From a bacterium (GTDB lineage Bacteria; Bdellovibrionota; Bdellovibrionia; Bdellovibrionales; Bdellovibrionaceae), in assembly GCA_019752925.1 (NCBI GenBank), contig JAIELP010000003.1:163437-227436 (forward strand): a DNA stretch of 64,000 nucleotides, written 5' to 3'. This document shows, one piece after another, positions 55,243-63,821 of the stretch; position 1 is the first letter of the stretch; every line of letters begins with the position of its first letter. The translations under genes and the position numbers were made by a program. The notes under the pieces were generated by a model, which was given only the letters and a program-made list of their open reading frames with translations, was not told the DNA's origin and made no database searches.

Positions 55243-56363
55243 GACTTCTCTAACATGAATTGAGTCGCTCTTAAAATATCTTCTGTATTCACATTATTGA
55301 TATCATCTGGGCTTGCTGAATTATTCTTTGCAAAGATTAATTTGAAATCTGTACCATAAGGAGCCCAAATAACTGAATTTAATTCGGAGGGATTAGTATC
55401 CTCACGATAAACAGCGATCAGCTTCTTCTTAAGGGCTGAAGCAATATGAACCCAAGCCGTGTCCGGTGTAATAACCACATCGGCACAATTAATTAAAGCT
55501 AAGTTCTGACTGATTGATTTAAAGTTGCTGTTGTGAACCCACATTTTACCAGCAACTGATCCATCTACCCATCTATCCAGAATTCGGTGATCGCCCTCGT
55601 TAGCAACACTTAAAACTAGCGTATTCGGAATCGAGATTAATTTTTTTACAATTTCTTTAGTTGTTTTTTCACTGAAGTTTCTGAGTCTTGCTCCTGAGAA
55701 ACTATTTAAAACTACGATCTTAACACCACTTTTTTTCAGATCTTGTATGTAGGCATCGGCATCTTTCGCATCGCCTACTGGTATAAAAGCTTCATAATCC
55801 AAAATCGGTTGCTGAATGCCCATAAGTTCTAAAACTTTACGGTAGCGCGCTGTTACATGTTCCTTATTAAAATCAATGTTGATGTGATCTGAAAATAATT
55901 CGTACTCACTATTAGCAAAACTGATTTTTTTAAAAGCTGTTAAAAAACTAACTAAAAAAACAACTCTCGGATTTAAAATATGTGAGGTGTTGATAATATA
56001 CTGATATTTTTTTGTCTTAAGTTTAAAAAATAACCCTAAGGTTTTAAAAACACCCTTAGACGACACAAAGACTTCATCTACATAGCCCGATGTACTATAA
56101 AGTTCGGCAGTTGCCTTTCCTGCCACCACAATGAGTTTGCCTTGACGGTGTTTCTTTTTAATTTCGCGCAAAAACCCGGTAGCTGTGATGCCGTCACCAA
56201 GTTTGTCATCCATACGTAGAACCAGCACATCGTGATTTTCATTTTTTTCTGAATAAGAAGAAAAAGGTCCAAAAAATAATTTTGCTATAAGTAGTTTTAT
56301 ACTTCTGAAAGCATCTATTCTTTTATGATTAAGTTTTCGAAGTTTTTGATCAAGACTCAGCAT
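55239..56363 (-). CDS. GT9 family glycosyltransferase (heptosyltransferase-like)
   Basis: Start taken as ATG 56363; GTG 56369 is an alternative. The 374-residue protein has the N-terminal segment VLRMDDKLGDGITATGFLREI, where the Asp and Gly-Asp are the typical heptosyltransferase opening, and VITPDTAWVHIASALKK in the C-terminal domain, the nucleotide-sugar site. GT9 enzymes add ADP-heptose or related sugars to LPS core. It lies between galE and the FlaA1-type dehydratase and is coupled to galE (ATGA overlap). Confidence 0.85.
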   Translation of the reverse strand: MLSLDQKLRKLNHKRIDAFRSIKLLIAKLFFGPFSSYSEKNENHDVLVLRMDDKLGDGITATGFLREIKKKHRQGKLIVVAGKATAELYSTSGYVDEVFVSSKGVFKTLGLFFKLKTKKYQYIINTSHILNPRVVFLVSFLTAFKKISFANSEYELFSDHINIDFNKEHVTARYRKVLELMGIQQPILDYEAFIPVGDAKDADAYIQDLKKSGVKIVVLNSFSGARLRNFSEKTTKEIVKKLISIPNTLVLSVANEGDHRILDRWVDGSVAGKMWVHNSNFKSISQNLALINCADVVITPDTAWVHIASALKKKLIAVYREDTNPSELNSVIWAPYGTDFKLIFAKNNSASPDDINNVNTEDILRATQFMLEKS

Positions 56364-56373
56364 CGGCACTAAA

Positions 56374-58245
56374 CTAGTTCTTCGAACTATTGTGATGTTC
56401 GGCCATTTGGTATTCAGGTACTAGAGTTTTTACCAGTTTCAAGATGGAAGCTGTATCATTAACCATGCAAAGTTTTTGCAACTCTTCCAATTTATCTTTT
56501 AAGTAAGAATATTCTAGAAAATTTTCCTGAGCTTTCATAATACGTGGATGATTCGTTTGCGATGTGTTGTTACCAATTAATAGCTCTTCGTAAAGCTTTT
56601 CACCCGGTCTTAATCCTACATACTCAATGGCAATATCTCCACGCCCGGTTTCGTTATTCACCACTTCAAAACCGCTTAAGTTAATCATTTTAACGGCTAA
56701 ATCCACAATTTTAACCGACTCACCCATATCAAGCACAAATACATCACCCTGTTCAGCCATAGCTCCAGCCTGCATAACTAATTGTGCGGCTTCCGGAATC
56801 GTCATGAAAAAACGAGTCACCTCAGGATGCGTAACCGTAACCGGGCCTCCAGCTTTGATCTGTTCTTTAAACAAAGGCACCACACTGCCCGATGAACCTA
56901 AAACATTACCAAACCTTACCATCGAAAGTTTCGTCGAAGCCTCGCCTTTTTTAGCGTACATCTGAATTGTTAATTCTGCTAAGCGCTTAGTGGCGCCCAT
57001 TACATTTGTAGGCCGAACAGCTTTATCAGTAGAAATAAGTACAAAATGCTGAACTGAATTTGCCAGAGCCGCTTGAATCATACTCCAAGTGCCCATTACG
57101 TTATTCAAAATACTTTGAGAGATGTTTTCTTCAACCAAGGGAACATGTTTATAGGCCGCTGCATGATAAATGGTGTGAATGGAATACTCTTTTACGGTTC
57201 TATTCATCTGCTCTTTATTAACGACATTACCGAGTACTGGTTTAATTTTAATATACGGAAATAATCGGGTCAGTTCTTGATGAATTCGGTATAAAGCAAA
57301 TTCATTCATTTCAACAAGCACTAAAATTTCAGGAGTTTGTTTCAGTATTTGACGGCACAATTCTGAGCCTATAGACCCGCCTGCACCGGTAACTAAAACA
57401 TTTTTCCCTTTAACACATAGTTGAATTAATTTTTCATCCGGCGGAACAATGTCGCGACCCAATAAATCTTCAATACCCACATCACGTATATCTTCAACTC
57501 TTACCTGACCGGAAATAAGTTCCTGAAAGCTCGGAATTGTTTTTAAGTTTAAATTATGTCCATCAAATAGCTGAATAATTTCTTTTCTTCTTGTACGGGA
57601 AACCTGTGGCAGAGCCAACAGAACTTGTTTAATCGATTTTTTATGGATAACTTTCAGAGCGTCTTCAGGACTATAAACTCTGATTCCTGCAATAGTTGAA
57701 CCCTGCAACTGAACGTTGTCGTCAAAAAATGCAACTGGTAAAAACTCTTTACTGGAGAAAAGAGCCAAGGCCGTTTGCATACCAGCTCGCCCGGCACCAA
57801 AAATAGCGATTCGGTCTCTTCGGTCTTCGCTTGGTTCTAGTTTTCGGATAATCCCCCGTGCAAAATAACGGCTTATAGTAATGTAAGTAGTCGCCATGAA
57901 CCAATAAATTAAAATGGCTGAGCGCGGAACTGTAATAAAGCGGCCCATGGTTACGGCGGCCGTTAATAATAAAACCGATAAAGACACACCTAGCAAAATT
58001 GTATAAATTATTTTGTCGTCAACATAACGAATAACAGAACGATAAAGGCCGATTCTTACAAAAATCGGAATGGTAAATAGCACTATCAGAACAAAAAGAA
58101 TTTCATAGTTTGAGGTATCCGGCGATGTTGTTCCCAAGCGCATAGCAATCGCAGTCCAAAAAGCCAATGGTAATAAAATCACATCACACAAGAGCATGAT
58201 TAATATTTTAATTTTACGAGGTAATTGAACAATGTGTGTAAACAT
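56374..58245 (-). CDS. Membrane-bound nucleotide-sugar 4,6-dehydratase (FlaA1/WbpM/PglF-type)
   Basis: 623 residues. About four membrane helices fill the first 130 residues. A first nucleotide-binding fold follows (FGAGRAGMQTAL) and then the catalytic SDR domain with VTGAGGSIGSELCRQIL. The active site reads STDKAVRPTNVMGATKR, with Met in place of the usual Tyr before x3-Lys, as in PglF/WbpM. These enzymes make a 4-keto-6-deoxy sugar from UDP-GlcNAc, the first step to bacillosamine or QuiNAc. Its partners (aminotransferase, acetyltransferase, PglC) are in this locus. Confidence 0.93.
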   Translation of the reverse strand: MFTHIVQLPRKIKILIMLLCDVILLPLAFWTAIAMRLGTTSPDTSNYEILFVLIVLFTIPIFVRIGLYRSVIRYVDDKIIYTILLGVSLSVLLLTAAVTMGRFITVPRSAILIYWFMATTYITISRYFARGIIRKLEPSEDRRDRIAIFGAGRAGMQTALALFSSKEFLPVAFFDDNVQLQGSTIAGIRVYSPEDALKVIHKKSIKQVLLALPQVSRTRRKEIIQLFDGHNLNLKTIPSFQELISGQVRVEDIRDVGIEDLLGRDIVPPDEKLIQLCVKGKNVLVTGAGGSIGSELCRQILKQTPEILVLVEMNEFALYRIHQELTRLFPYIKIKPVLGNVVNKEQMNRTVKEYSIHTIYHAAAYKHVPLVEENISQSILNNVMGTWSMIQAALANSVQHFVLISTDKAVRPTNVMGATKRLAELTIQMYAKKGEASTKLSMVRFGNVLGSSGSVVPLFKEQIKAGGPVTVTHPEVTRFFMTIPEAAQLVMQAGAMAEQGDVFVLDMGESVKIVDLAVKMINLSGFEVVNNETGRGDIAIEYVGLRPGEKLYEELLIGNNTSQTNHPRIMKAQENFLEYSYLKDKLEELQKLCMVNDTASILKLVKTLVPEYQMAEHHNSSKN

Positions 58246-58325
58246 ATGAGCGGAAATTATTTCATAATTACCTATTCACAGCAACGCTTAAAAGTAGTCA
58301 TTGCTTGTTATGTGGGCACTATTAG

Positions 58326-59570
58326 GTGGTTGAAATTAGGGGCATAATAGTCAAAAATACCGATATGTTGTTAACTTTGATCGGATTAGTAGTTTTAGGT
58401 GGCGTAACCTCTCAATCTCTTATGGATGCTGCCACAATTATTATTTTAATTTTACTGATCTGGGATTTATTCAAAAAAAACATACGCCTGAAAGACATTC
58501 GCCCCATAGGAATTGAGTGGGCCTTTCTTGGCTATTTTGTAGTCGCTATTACCGGGTTACTGATTAATGGCAAACCTCCAGTTCCATGGTTTTTTTATCT
58601 TTCAAAATTTAACTGGGTTATCAATTTATATATTTTTATTTTTGCCTTTAATCGCCTCGATTTTGACGTAACTAAATGGTTCAAATATTTTATATGGGCT
58701 TACACACTACCAAATTTATATGCTTTAGTTACGTACTTAATTCAGTACGACTATCTTTCAAATAAAAAATTACAGGGTGGCATTGTCGGAATAGTTGATA
58801 GCTCAACCTACCACGCACACGGAAATTCGCTAATCTTTGTATTTTTCGCATCTTTATTTATATTTTATTTTGAAAAACTATCGAAAAATATGAAGATTTT
58901 TTCAAGTTTAGCGCTTTTACTTATGGGCTCAAGTGTATTCTTCGCCTTTACTCGTGGCATCTGGGGGGCAACTTTTATTTCTCTGCTAGTTTTATTACTT
59001 ATTCGTAACAGAAAATGGGCTTTATATTTCATCGGTACTTCAGCGGTGGTTTTCACAATATTAATGACCACCTCTCCTCTTTTTAAAGCACGCGTAACCA
59101 AGTTTACCGAAAAAGCCGACACAGTTCGTAACTCAGATGGAGTGCGGGCCGAACTCATTCAAGTACATCTTGAAATGTTTAAAGCACACCCTATTGTCGG
59201 AATTGGCTATTGGGAGTCCTATCGCCAAATTGAAGACTATTGGCCTCTACTCGGAAAGCCACCTACTTATTTTGAAACTCATGCTCACAATCAAATTGTC
59301 AGTGTTCTGGCTACTACGGGAATACTGGGTGCATTTTTCTTTATGGCTATGGTCGTATTTTTTTTCAGGAAAGCTATAGCCTTTTATAAAGACACCAAGT
59401 TACTTGAAAAATATCATGGGCTGTCGGTGGCTTGTCTGATGTTACTCATTCAATTTTTACTCGCGTGCTTCACAGATGTTACTTTTGAGTATGCTAAAAT
59501 TCGCGGTATCTTAATAGTTGGATTAGCTGTGCTCATTAGTTTCAGTATTAGAAAAAAAGAAAACACATGA
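58326..59570 (+). CDS. O-antigen ligase/polymerase (Wzy/WaaL) family membrane protein
   Basis: 414 residues from GTG 58326; ATG 58365 is an alternative and would begin exactly at the first helix. There are about ten membrane helices, and a large periplasmic loop containing GVRAELIQVHLEMFKAHP and THAHNQIVSVLATTGILG, the Wzy_C signature. Such proteins polymerise or ligate glycans outside the inner membrane. The gene is coupled to the first PglC-type transferase (ATGA). Ligase versus polymerase cannot be decided here. Confidence 0.82.
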   Translation: MVEIRGIIVKNTDMLLTLIGLVVLGGVTSQSLMDAATIIILILLIWDLFKKNIRLKDIRPIGIEWAFLGYFVVAITGLLINGKPPVPWFFYLSKFNWVINLYIFIFAFNRLDFDVTKWFKYFIWAYTLPNLYALVTYLIQYDYLSNKKLQGGIVGIVDSSTYHAHGNSLIFVFFASLFIFYFEKLSKNMKIFSSLALLLMGSSVFFAFTRGIWGATFISLLVLLLIRNRKWALYFIGTSAVVFTILMTTSPLFKARVTKFTEKADTVRNSDGVRAELIQVHLEMFKAHPIVGIGYWESYRQIEDYWPLLGKPPTYFETHAHNQIVSVLATTGILGAFFFMAMVVFFFRKAIAFYKDTKLLEKYHGLSVACLMLLIQFLLACFTDVTFEYAKIRGILIVGLAVLISFSIRKKENT

Positions 59571-60169
59571 GACCCTTTCAGGCTATTCTCAAAAATATTT
59601 TAGATTTGTCAGTGGCTCTGCTCTTAATTATTTGTTTATGGCCCTTACTTCTTATTCTATCTCTATTAATTTTAGTCATTGATGGGGCTCCTGTATTATT
59701 TAAGCAAGCACGTCCCGGACTTAATGAAAAAATATTTCATGTTTTCAAATTCAGAACCATGCATGTATTAAAAAATGATACCCGCTCCAACAACCAAAGC
59801 GTGACGCGTTTAGGTCAGTTTATGCGTAAAACCTCATTAGATGAACTCCCTCAACTTTTCAACGTTATTAAGGGCGATTTAAGTTTAGTTGGACCACGCC
59901 CCCTGCTTGTTGAATATTTACCACTTTATAACGAACGGCAAAAAAAAAGACACTCGGTCAAACCCGGAATTACCGGATGGGCTCAAGTTAATGGCAGAAA
60001 TGCTATTTCTTGGGAGCAGAAATTCGAATACGACGTTTGGTATGTTGAAAACTGGTCATTTTTATTGGATTTAAAAATTATTTTTTTAACTTTTTTGAAA
60101 ATAGTAAAACCTGCTGGTATTAATGCTTCTGATAATGTTACCATGGAGAAATTCAAAGGATCAAAATAA
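59567..60169 (+). CDS. PglC/WcaJ-type phosphosugar transferase, first copy
   Basis: 200 residues. An N-terminal membrane or re-entrant helix (ILDLSVALLLIICLWPLLL) is followed by FKFRTMHV, DELPQLFNVIKGDLSLVGPRP and KPGITGWAQVNGRN, the monotopic phosphoglycosyl transferase motifs with the catalytic Asp-Glu pair. It loads a sugar phosphate on undecaprenyl phosphate, starting a lipid-linked glycan. Length equals PglC (about 200), lacking the extra N-terminal domain of WcaJ. It overlaps the upstream O-antigen ligase and shares its last base with the aminotransferase start. Confidence 0.92.
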   Translation: MRPFQAILKNILDLSVALLLIICLWPLLLILSLLILVIDGAPVLFKQARPGLNEKIFHVFKFRTMHVLKNDTRSNNQSVTRLGQFMRKTSLDELPQLFNVIKGDLSLVGPRPLLVEYLPLYNERQKKRHSVKPGITGWAQVNGRNAISWEQKFEYDVWYVENWSFLLDLKIIFLTFLKIVKPAGINASDNVTMEKFKGSK

Positions 60170-61314
60170 TGCCTAAAAGGTTTGAAGAACGAATTTTATT
60201 ATCACCTCCCCACATGAGCGGAAATGAAATAAAGTTTATTCAAAAAGCTTTTGATGGAAATTGGATCACACCGCTTGGACCTAATGTAACAGAGTTTGAA
60301 AAAAACATGGTCACATACTTGGGTGACCAAAATCTTTATGCTGTAGCTATGGCTTCTGGCACAGCGGCAATTCATATAGCATTACGTTTATTAAATGTTC
60401 AGGAAGGCGAAGAAATATTCTGCTCTAGCGCCACATTTATTGCCACGGCTAACCCTATCATTTATGAAAAAGCTGTACCCGTTTTTATCGATTCCGAAAT
60501 TAATACATGGAATCTTTGCCCGAAATCTTTCTTAAAGGCGATTGAAAGTAAAAAAAAGCAAGGTCGCTTACCTAGAATATTAATTTGCGCCGACCTGTTT
60601 GGAATGAGCACCAACTATTCCGAAATACTTGAAATATGTAACCAGTACAACATTACCCTTATTGAAGATTCGGCTGAATCTCTTGGTTCTACCTATAAAA
60701 ATAAAAAATGCGGCACCTTTGGTCATTTTGGTATTTTATCGTTTAATGGCAATAAAATCATCACCACTTCAGGTGGCGGCATGCTAGTTACGCATTCAAA
60801 AGAAGAAGCCGATAAGGCCTTATTCTTAATTACTCAAGCCCGCGACAAAGCACCTTATTATTTACACTCAGAAATTGGCTACAATTACCGTTTAAGTAAT
60901 ATTTGTGCCGGTATCGGCATAGCTCAACTGCAAGTTCTTGACGAAAGAGTTGCAGCCCGTAGACGTAACTTTAATTTGTACCGTGATAATTTAAAAAATG
61001 CGCCTATTGAATTTTTTAAAGATGATCCGAATTATTTTTCAAATTACTGGCTATCAACGGCACTTATCAGTACTAAAGCTAAGCTGAAGCCAAGCGAACT
61101 TATAGCACATCTGGACAGTCTTAATATCGAGGCGCGCCACATTTGGAAGCCTTTGCATACTCAGCCTGTGTTTAAGCAAAATGAATTCTTCCATACACAA
61201 TCAATTCCAATTGCTGAAAAAATATTTAATGAGGGGATTTGTTTACCTTCGGGCTCTAATATGGCCCCCGAAACCGTTGTTGCCATTAGTAAAATTATCG
61301 CGGAAGTTCTTTAA
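60169..61314 (+). CDS. DegT/DnrJ/EryC1-type aminotransferase, PglE-like
   Basis: 381 residues. The PLP lysine lies in SFNGNKIITTSGGG; other motifs are SGTAAIHIAL near residue 64, IEDSAESLGS and NYRLSNICAGIGIAQL. In the PglE/PseC-like group such enzymes add an amino group to the 4-keto-6-deoxy sugar made by the FlaA1/PglF-type dehydratase. Both enzymes are in the same locus. The 3' end overlaps the GT4 gene by 20 bp. Confidence 0.92.
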   Translation: MPKRFEERILLSPPHMSGNEIKFIQKAFDGNWITPLGPNVTEFEKNMVTYLGDQNLYAVAMASGTAAIHIALRLLNVQEGEEIFCSSATFIATANPIIYEKAVPVFIDSEINTWNLCPKSFLKAIESKKKQGRLPRILICADLFGMSTNYSEILEICNQYNITLIEDSAESLGSTYKNKKCGTFGHFGILSFNGNKIITTSGGGMLVTHSKEEADKALFLITQARDKAPYYLHSEIGYNYRLSNICAGIGIAQLQVLDERVAARRRNFNLYRDNLKNAPIEFFKDDPNYFSNYWLSTALISTKAKLKPSELIAHLDSLNIEARHIWKPLHTQPVFKQNEFFHTQSIPIAEKIFNEGICLPSGSNMAPETVVAISKIIAEVL

Positions 61315-62458
61315 TTAATTTTTCGTATTCTTGCCATTGAGCTTCGGCTAGTAACTTTGCATCGAAATCTCGACGGGCACGATTTTTAGCATTAGCTCCC
61401 AGCATTTTTCTTTTTTGTGGCGAATTAGCCAGTGCTGTTATAGCACTACTTAGGCTATTTACATTTTCACATTCAACCAAAATTCCCGTTTCAGAATCAA
61501 GAATAGCATCCTTTAAACCTGTAATATTGGTGCCAATGGTTGGCAGTTCGCAAGCGGCAGCTTCTAAAACAACTGTACCAAAGCCTTCACGATGACTGGG
61601 TAAACAAAAAATGTCTGCACCCGAAAAATATTTTTCGGGTTGAGTTTTATAGCCTAAACTAAAAATGCTGGTGTTTGATTTTATTTCAACCAAAGTTTCG
61701 TCTTTAAGTTGATCAACACCTTCACGATGAACACCTATTAAAACAAGTTTAATATTTTCTTGTTCTTTTTGTGCCATCTTGAAAGCTGTAACCAATTCGT
61801 CTATTCCTTTATCATGACTTAACTGTCCTACATATAAAAGTATAACAGAGTCCGGCCCAAGCCTTAATTCATTTAACAACTCAGCTCTGGCCGCAGGGTA
61901 TTTATCATTATTAAATCTGTCGCAATCGACGCCGCCATAAGAGCCATTTAATAAACATTTAAGCTCACCGCCTCTGGCTACACCTTCTTTAACTAGAAAT
62001 GAAATTTGCGACGGGCTATCGGCATAACATTGAGTATTAAGCTTAATAACTAATTTATCTAACAACATTAAAAGACAGCGCATCGGCCCTTTCATATTGG
62101 CCCATCTTTGTCCTGTAAATGTATGCAAACGAATTGAATTCGGTACAAATAAACCAGCTAATGCCGATAGTAACCCCGCCTTTGGCGTTGATGAATGTAT
62201 AATATCAAATTTATTTTTTCTAAAAAACTGAATTAATGAAATTAAGGATTGAAGATCTTTAACAGGTTTAATCTCGCGGCTTATTTCAATAGGTGTTATT
62301 CCTAATTGTAATTCTTGCTGCAATACTTTTTCATAGCTACCCGGAGAAGAGACCAAAGAAATCTGCACCGACTTTTGTTTTACTAATTTTAAAAAAGGCT
62401 TAAAATGTACAAAGGCTTCAGGTACCGTCACTACACGGACAATTTTAATTGAGTTCAC
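61295..62458 (-). CDS. GT4 family glycosyltransferase, PglA-like
   Basis: 387 residues. GT-B fold with LLYVGQLSHDKGIDELV in the linker and the C-terminal E-x7-E motif in HREGFGTVVLEAAA. Its N-terminal IVRVVTVPEAF and STPKAGLLSALAG match enzymes that take a lipid-linked diacetylbacillosamine and add the next sugar, for example GalNAc in Campylobacter. The exact sugar is unknown. The gene overlaps the PglD-like gene by 4 bp. Confidence 0.85.
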   Translation of the reverse strand: MNSIKIVRVVTVPEAFVHFKPFLKLVKQKSVQISLVSSPGSYEKVLQQELQLGITPIEISREIKPVKDLQSLISLIQFFRKNKFDIIHSSTPKAGLLSALAGLFVPNSIRLHTFTGQRWANMKGPMRCLLMLLDKLVIKLNTQCYADSPSQISFLVKEGVARGGELKCLLNGSYGGVDCDRFNNDKYPAARAELLNELRLGPDSVILLYVGQLSHDKGIDELVTAFKMAQKEQENIKLVLIGVHREGVDQLKDETLVEIKSNTSIFSLGYKTQPEKYFSGADIFCLPSHREGFGTVVLEAAACELPTIGTNITGLKDAILDSETGILVECENVNSLSSAITALANSPQKRKMLGANAKNRARRDFDAKLLAEAQWQEYEKLIKELPR

Positions 62459-63099
62459 AAATACTTTTCACCCTGAGTGCGTGAGCGTATTTCTCTGCAC
62501 GGACTACCGTAGGCCACTTTAAAGCCTTCAACATCTTCAAGAACCAGTGCGCCAGCTCCAATCACTGTATGTTGACCTATTTTTTTACCATGTATGACAT
62601 TAGCTCCTAGTGAAATTGCTGAAAATTCACCCACCACAACATTGCCACCTAAAACACAGCCCGGCGCTATGCTTGCAAATTGTTCAATTTTACAATCGTG
62701 ATCGACTACAGAGCCAGTATTTAAAATTGCATGGGACCCTATATTTGAGCCCGAGTTAACCACACAATTTGCCATAACAACTGTTCCATCACTCAATACC
62801 ACATCGCCTGCTATTTGCGCCGAAGGATGCACGGCCGTAATAAATTTAAAATCAGGAATATGTGTTTTAATGAATTCTACAACCTGGCTACGTATAAAGT
62901 TATCACCTATGGCAACAACTCCAGTCTTAAAATTCTTTTGCGGCAGTATACTTTGATGAAAATGAGGTAAGCCCAAAAATGTCGTTAGGGATTCATTTAG
63001 ACTTAAAAAGGCCACTGGTTTGTAGATTTTTTGACGAAGTAAGATATCAGTAACAACTTTTGCGTGCCCACCGGTACCGAAAATTACAACATTTTCCAA
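62455..63099 (-). CDS. PglD/NeuD-type sugar O/N-acetyltransferase
   Basis: 214 residues. The N-terminal half is a small Rossmann-like domain (VIFGTGGHAKVV) that binds the nucleotide sugar; the C-terminal half has a left-handed beta-helix of hexapeptide repeats (GSNIGSHAILNTGSVV, IGQHTVIGAGALV), as in PglD. It would acetylate the 4-amino group of the aminosugar to give diacetylbacillosamine. The start is TTG at 63099, two bases after the stop of a 39-residue ORF, with AGGTAAG upstream. Its neighbour in the operon is the GT4 gene. Confidence 0.88.
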   Translation of the reverse strand: MENVVIFGTGGHAKVVTDILLRQKIYKPVAFLSLNESLTTFLGLPHFHQSILPQKNFKTGVVAIGDNFIRSQVVEFIKTHIPDFKFITAVHPSAQIAGDVVLSDGTVVMANCVVNSGSNIGSHAILNTGSVVDHDCKIEQFASIAPGCVLGGNVVVGEFSAISLGANVIHGKKIGQHTVIGAGALVLEDVEGFKVAYGSPCREIRSRTQGEKYL

Positions 63100-63101
63100 A
63101 A

Positions 63102-63221
63102 TTACTTACCTGCTTTCGTGTATGGATATTGCCTATAAACAAGGCCTATCAAAACTATTACGACACCTATTGTTACAATTCCTAAACTTGAGTAAATAGT
63201 GTCATAATCTCCAAATGACAT
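63102..63221 (-). CDS. Predicted 39-residue single-pass membrane peptide
   Basis: A frame from ATG 63221 to TAA 63102 encodes MSFGDYDTIYSSLGIVTIGV, then a hydrophobic stretch (VVIVLIGLVYR) and a basic end (YPYTKAGK). The helix at about 12-30 is typical of a single-pass membrane peptide. Its stop is 2 bp before the TTG start of the PglD-like gene, so it may be translated in the same operon. No ribosome site is seen, and its first seven bases overlap the divergent PglC-like start, which weakens the case. No family was recognised. Confidence 0.45.
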   Translation of the reverse strand: MSFGDYDTIYSSLGIVTIGVVIVLIGLVYRQYPYTKAGK

Positions 63222-63796
63222 CAACTGACTTTTTTAAGCGAGTATTAGATTTAGTACTATCCCTAGTATTATTGCTGATATTTATTTTACCAGTCATTAT
63301 TTTACTTATCATTGTAAGGCTCACTTCTAAAGGGCCGGCTATTCACTGGTCTAAACGAATCGGCTTAAACAACGAAATATTCTTGATGCCAAAAATTCGA
63401 ACGATGCATGCAGATACTCCACAAGTAGCAACGGATTTACTATTTTCATCATCTAATAAATATTTAACACCTGTCGGTAAATTTATGCGAAAAACCAGCT
63501 GTGATGAGTTACCGCAAATTTGGAGCGTACTGATTGGCGACATGAGTATTGTTGGTCCGAGACCGGCTCTGTTTAACCAATATCACTTGATTGACTTACG
63601 TACGAAGCAAATGGTTCATACATTAAAACCTGGAATTACAGGCTGGGCTCAAGTTAATGGACGCGATATTTGCACTGATCAACAAAAAGTTGATCTCGAT
63701 GAATATTATTTGAAAAATAAGTCTATCTATTTAGATCTTAAAATTTTAGTTCTGACTGCGGTTCACGTTTTAAAATCTACAAACGTAACACATTAA
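63215..63796 (+). CDS. PglC/WcaJ-type phosphosugar transferase, second copy
   Basis: 193 residues. The same plan as the copy at 59567-60169: membrane helix (LDLVLSLVLLLIFILPVII), PKIRTMH in place of FKFRTM, DELPQIWSVLIGDMSIVGPRP and KPGITGWAQVNGRD. Both are short PglC-size enzymes and are about 3 kb apart, which suggests that one primes bacillosamine and the other a different sugar. The sequences are clearly divergent. The gene is followed by a transposase-like remnant. Confidence 0.9.
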   Translation: MTSTDFFKRVLDLVLSLVLLLIFILPVIILLIIVRLTSKGPAIHWSKRIGLNNEIFLMPKIRTMHADTPQVATDLLFSSSNKYLTPVGKFMRKTSCDELPQIWSVLIGDMSIVGPRPALFNQYHLIDLRTKQMVHTLKPGITGWAQVNGRDICTDQQKVDLDEYYLKNKSIYLDLKILVLTAVHVLKSTNVTH

Positions 63797-63821
63797 AACT
63801 GGCCCCTTAAATTGTGCATAA

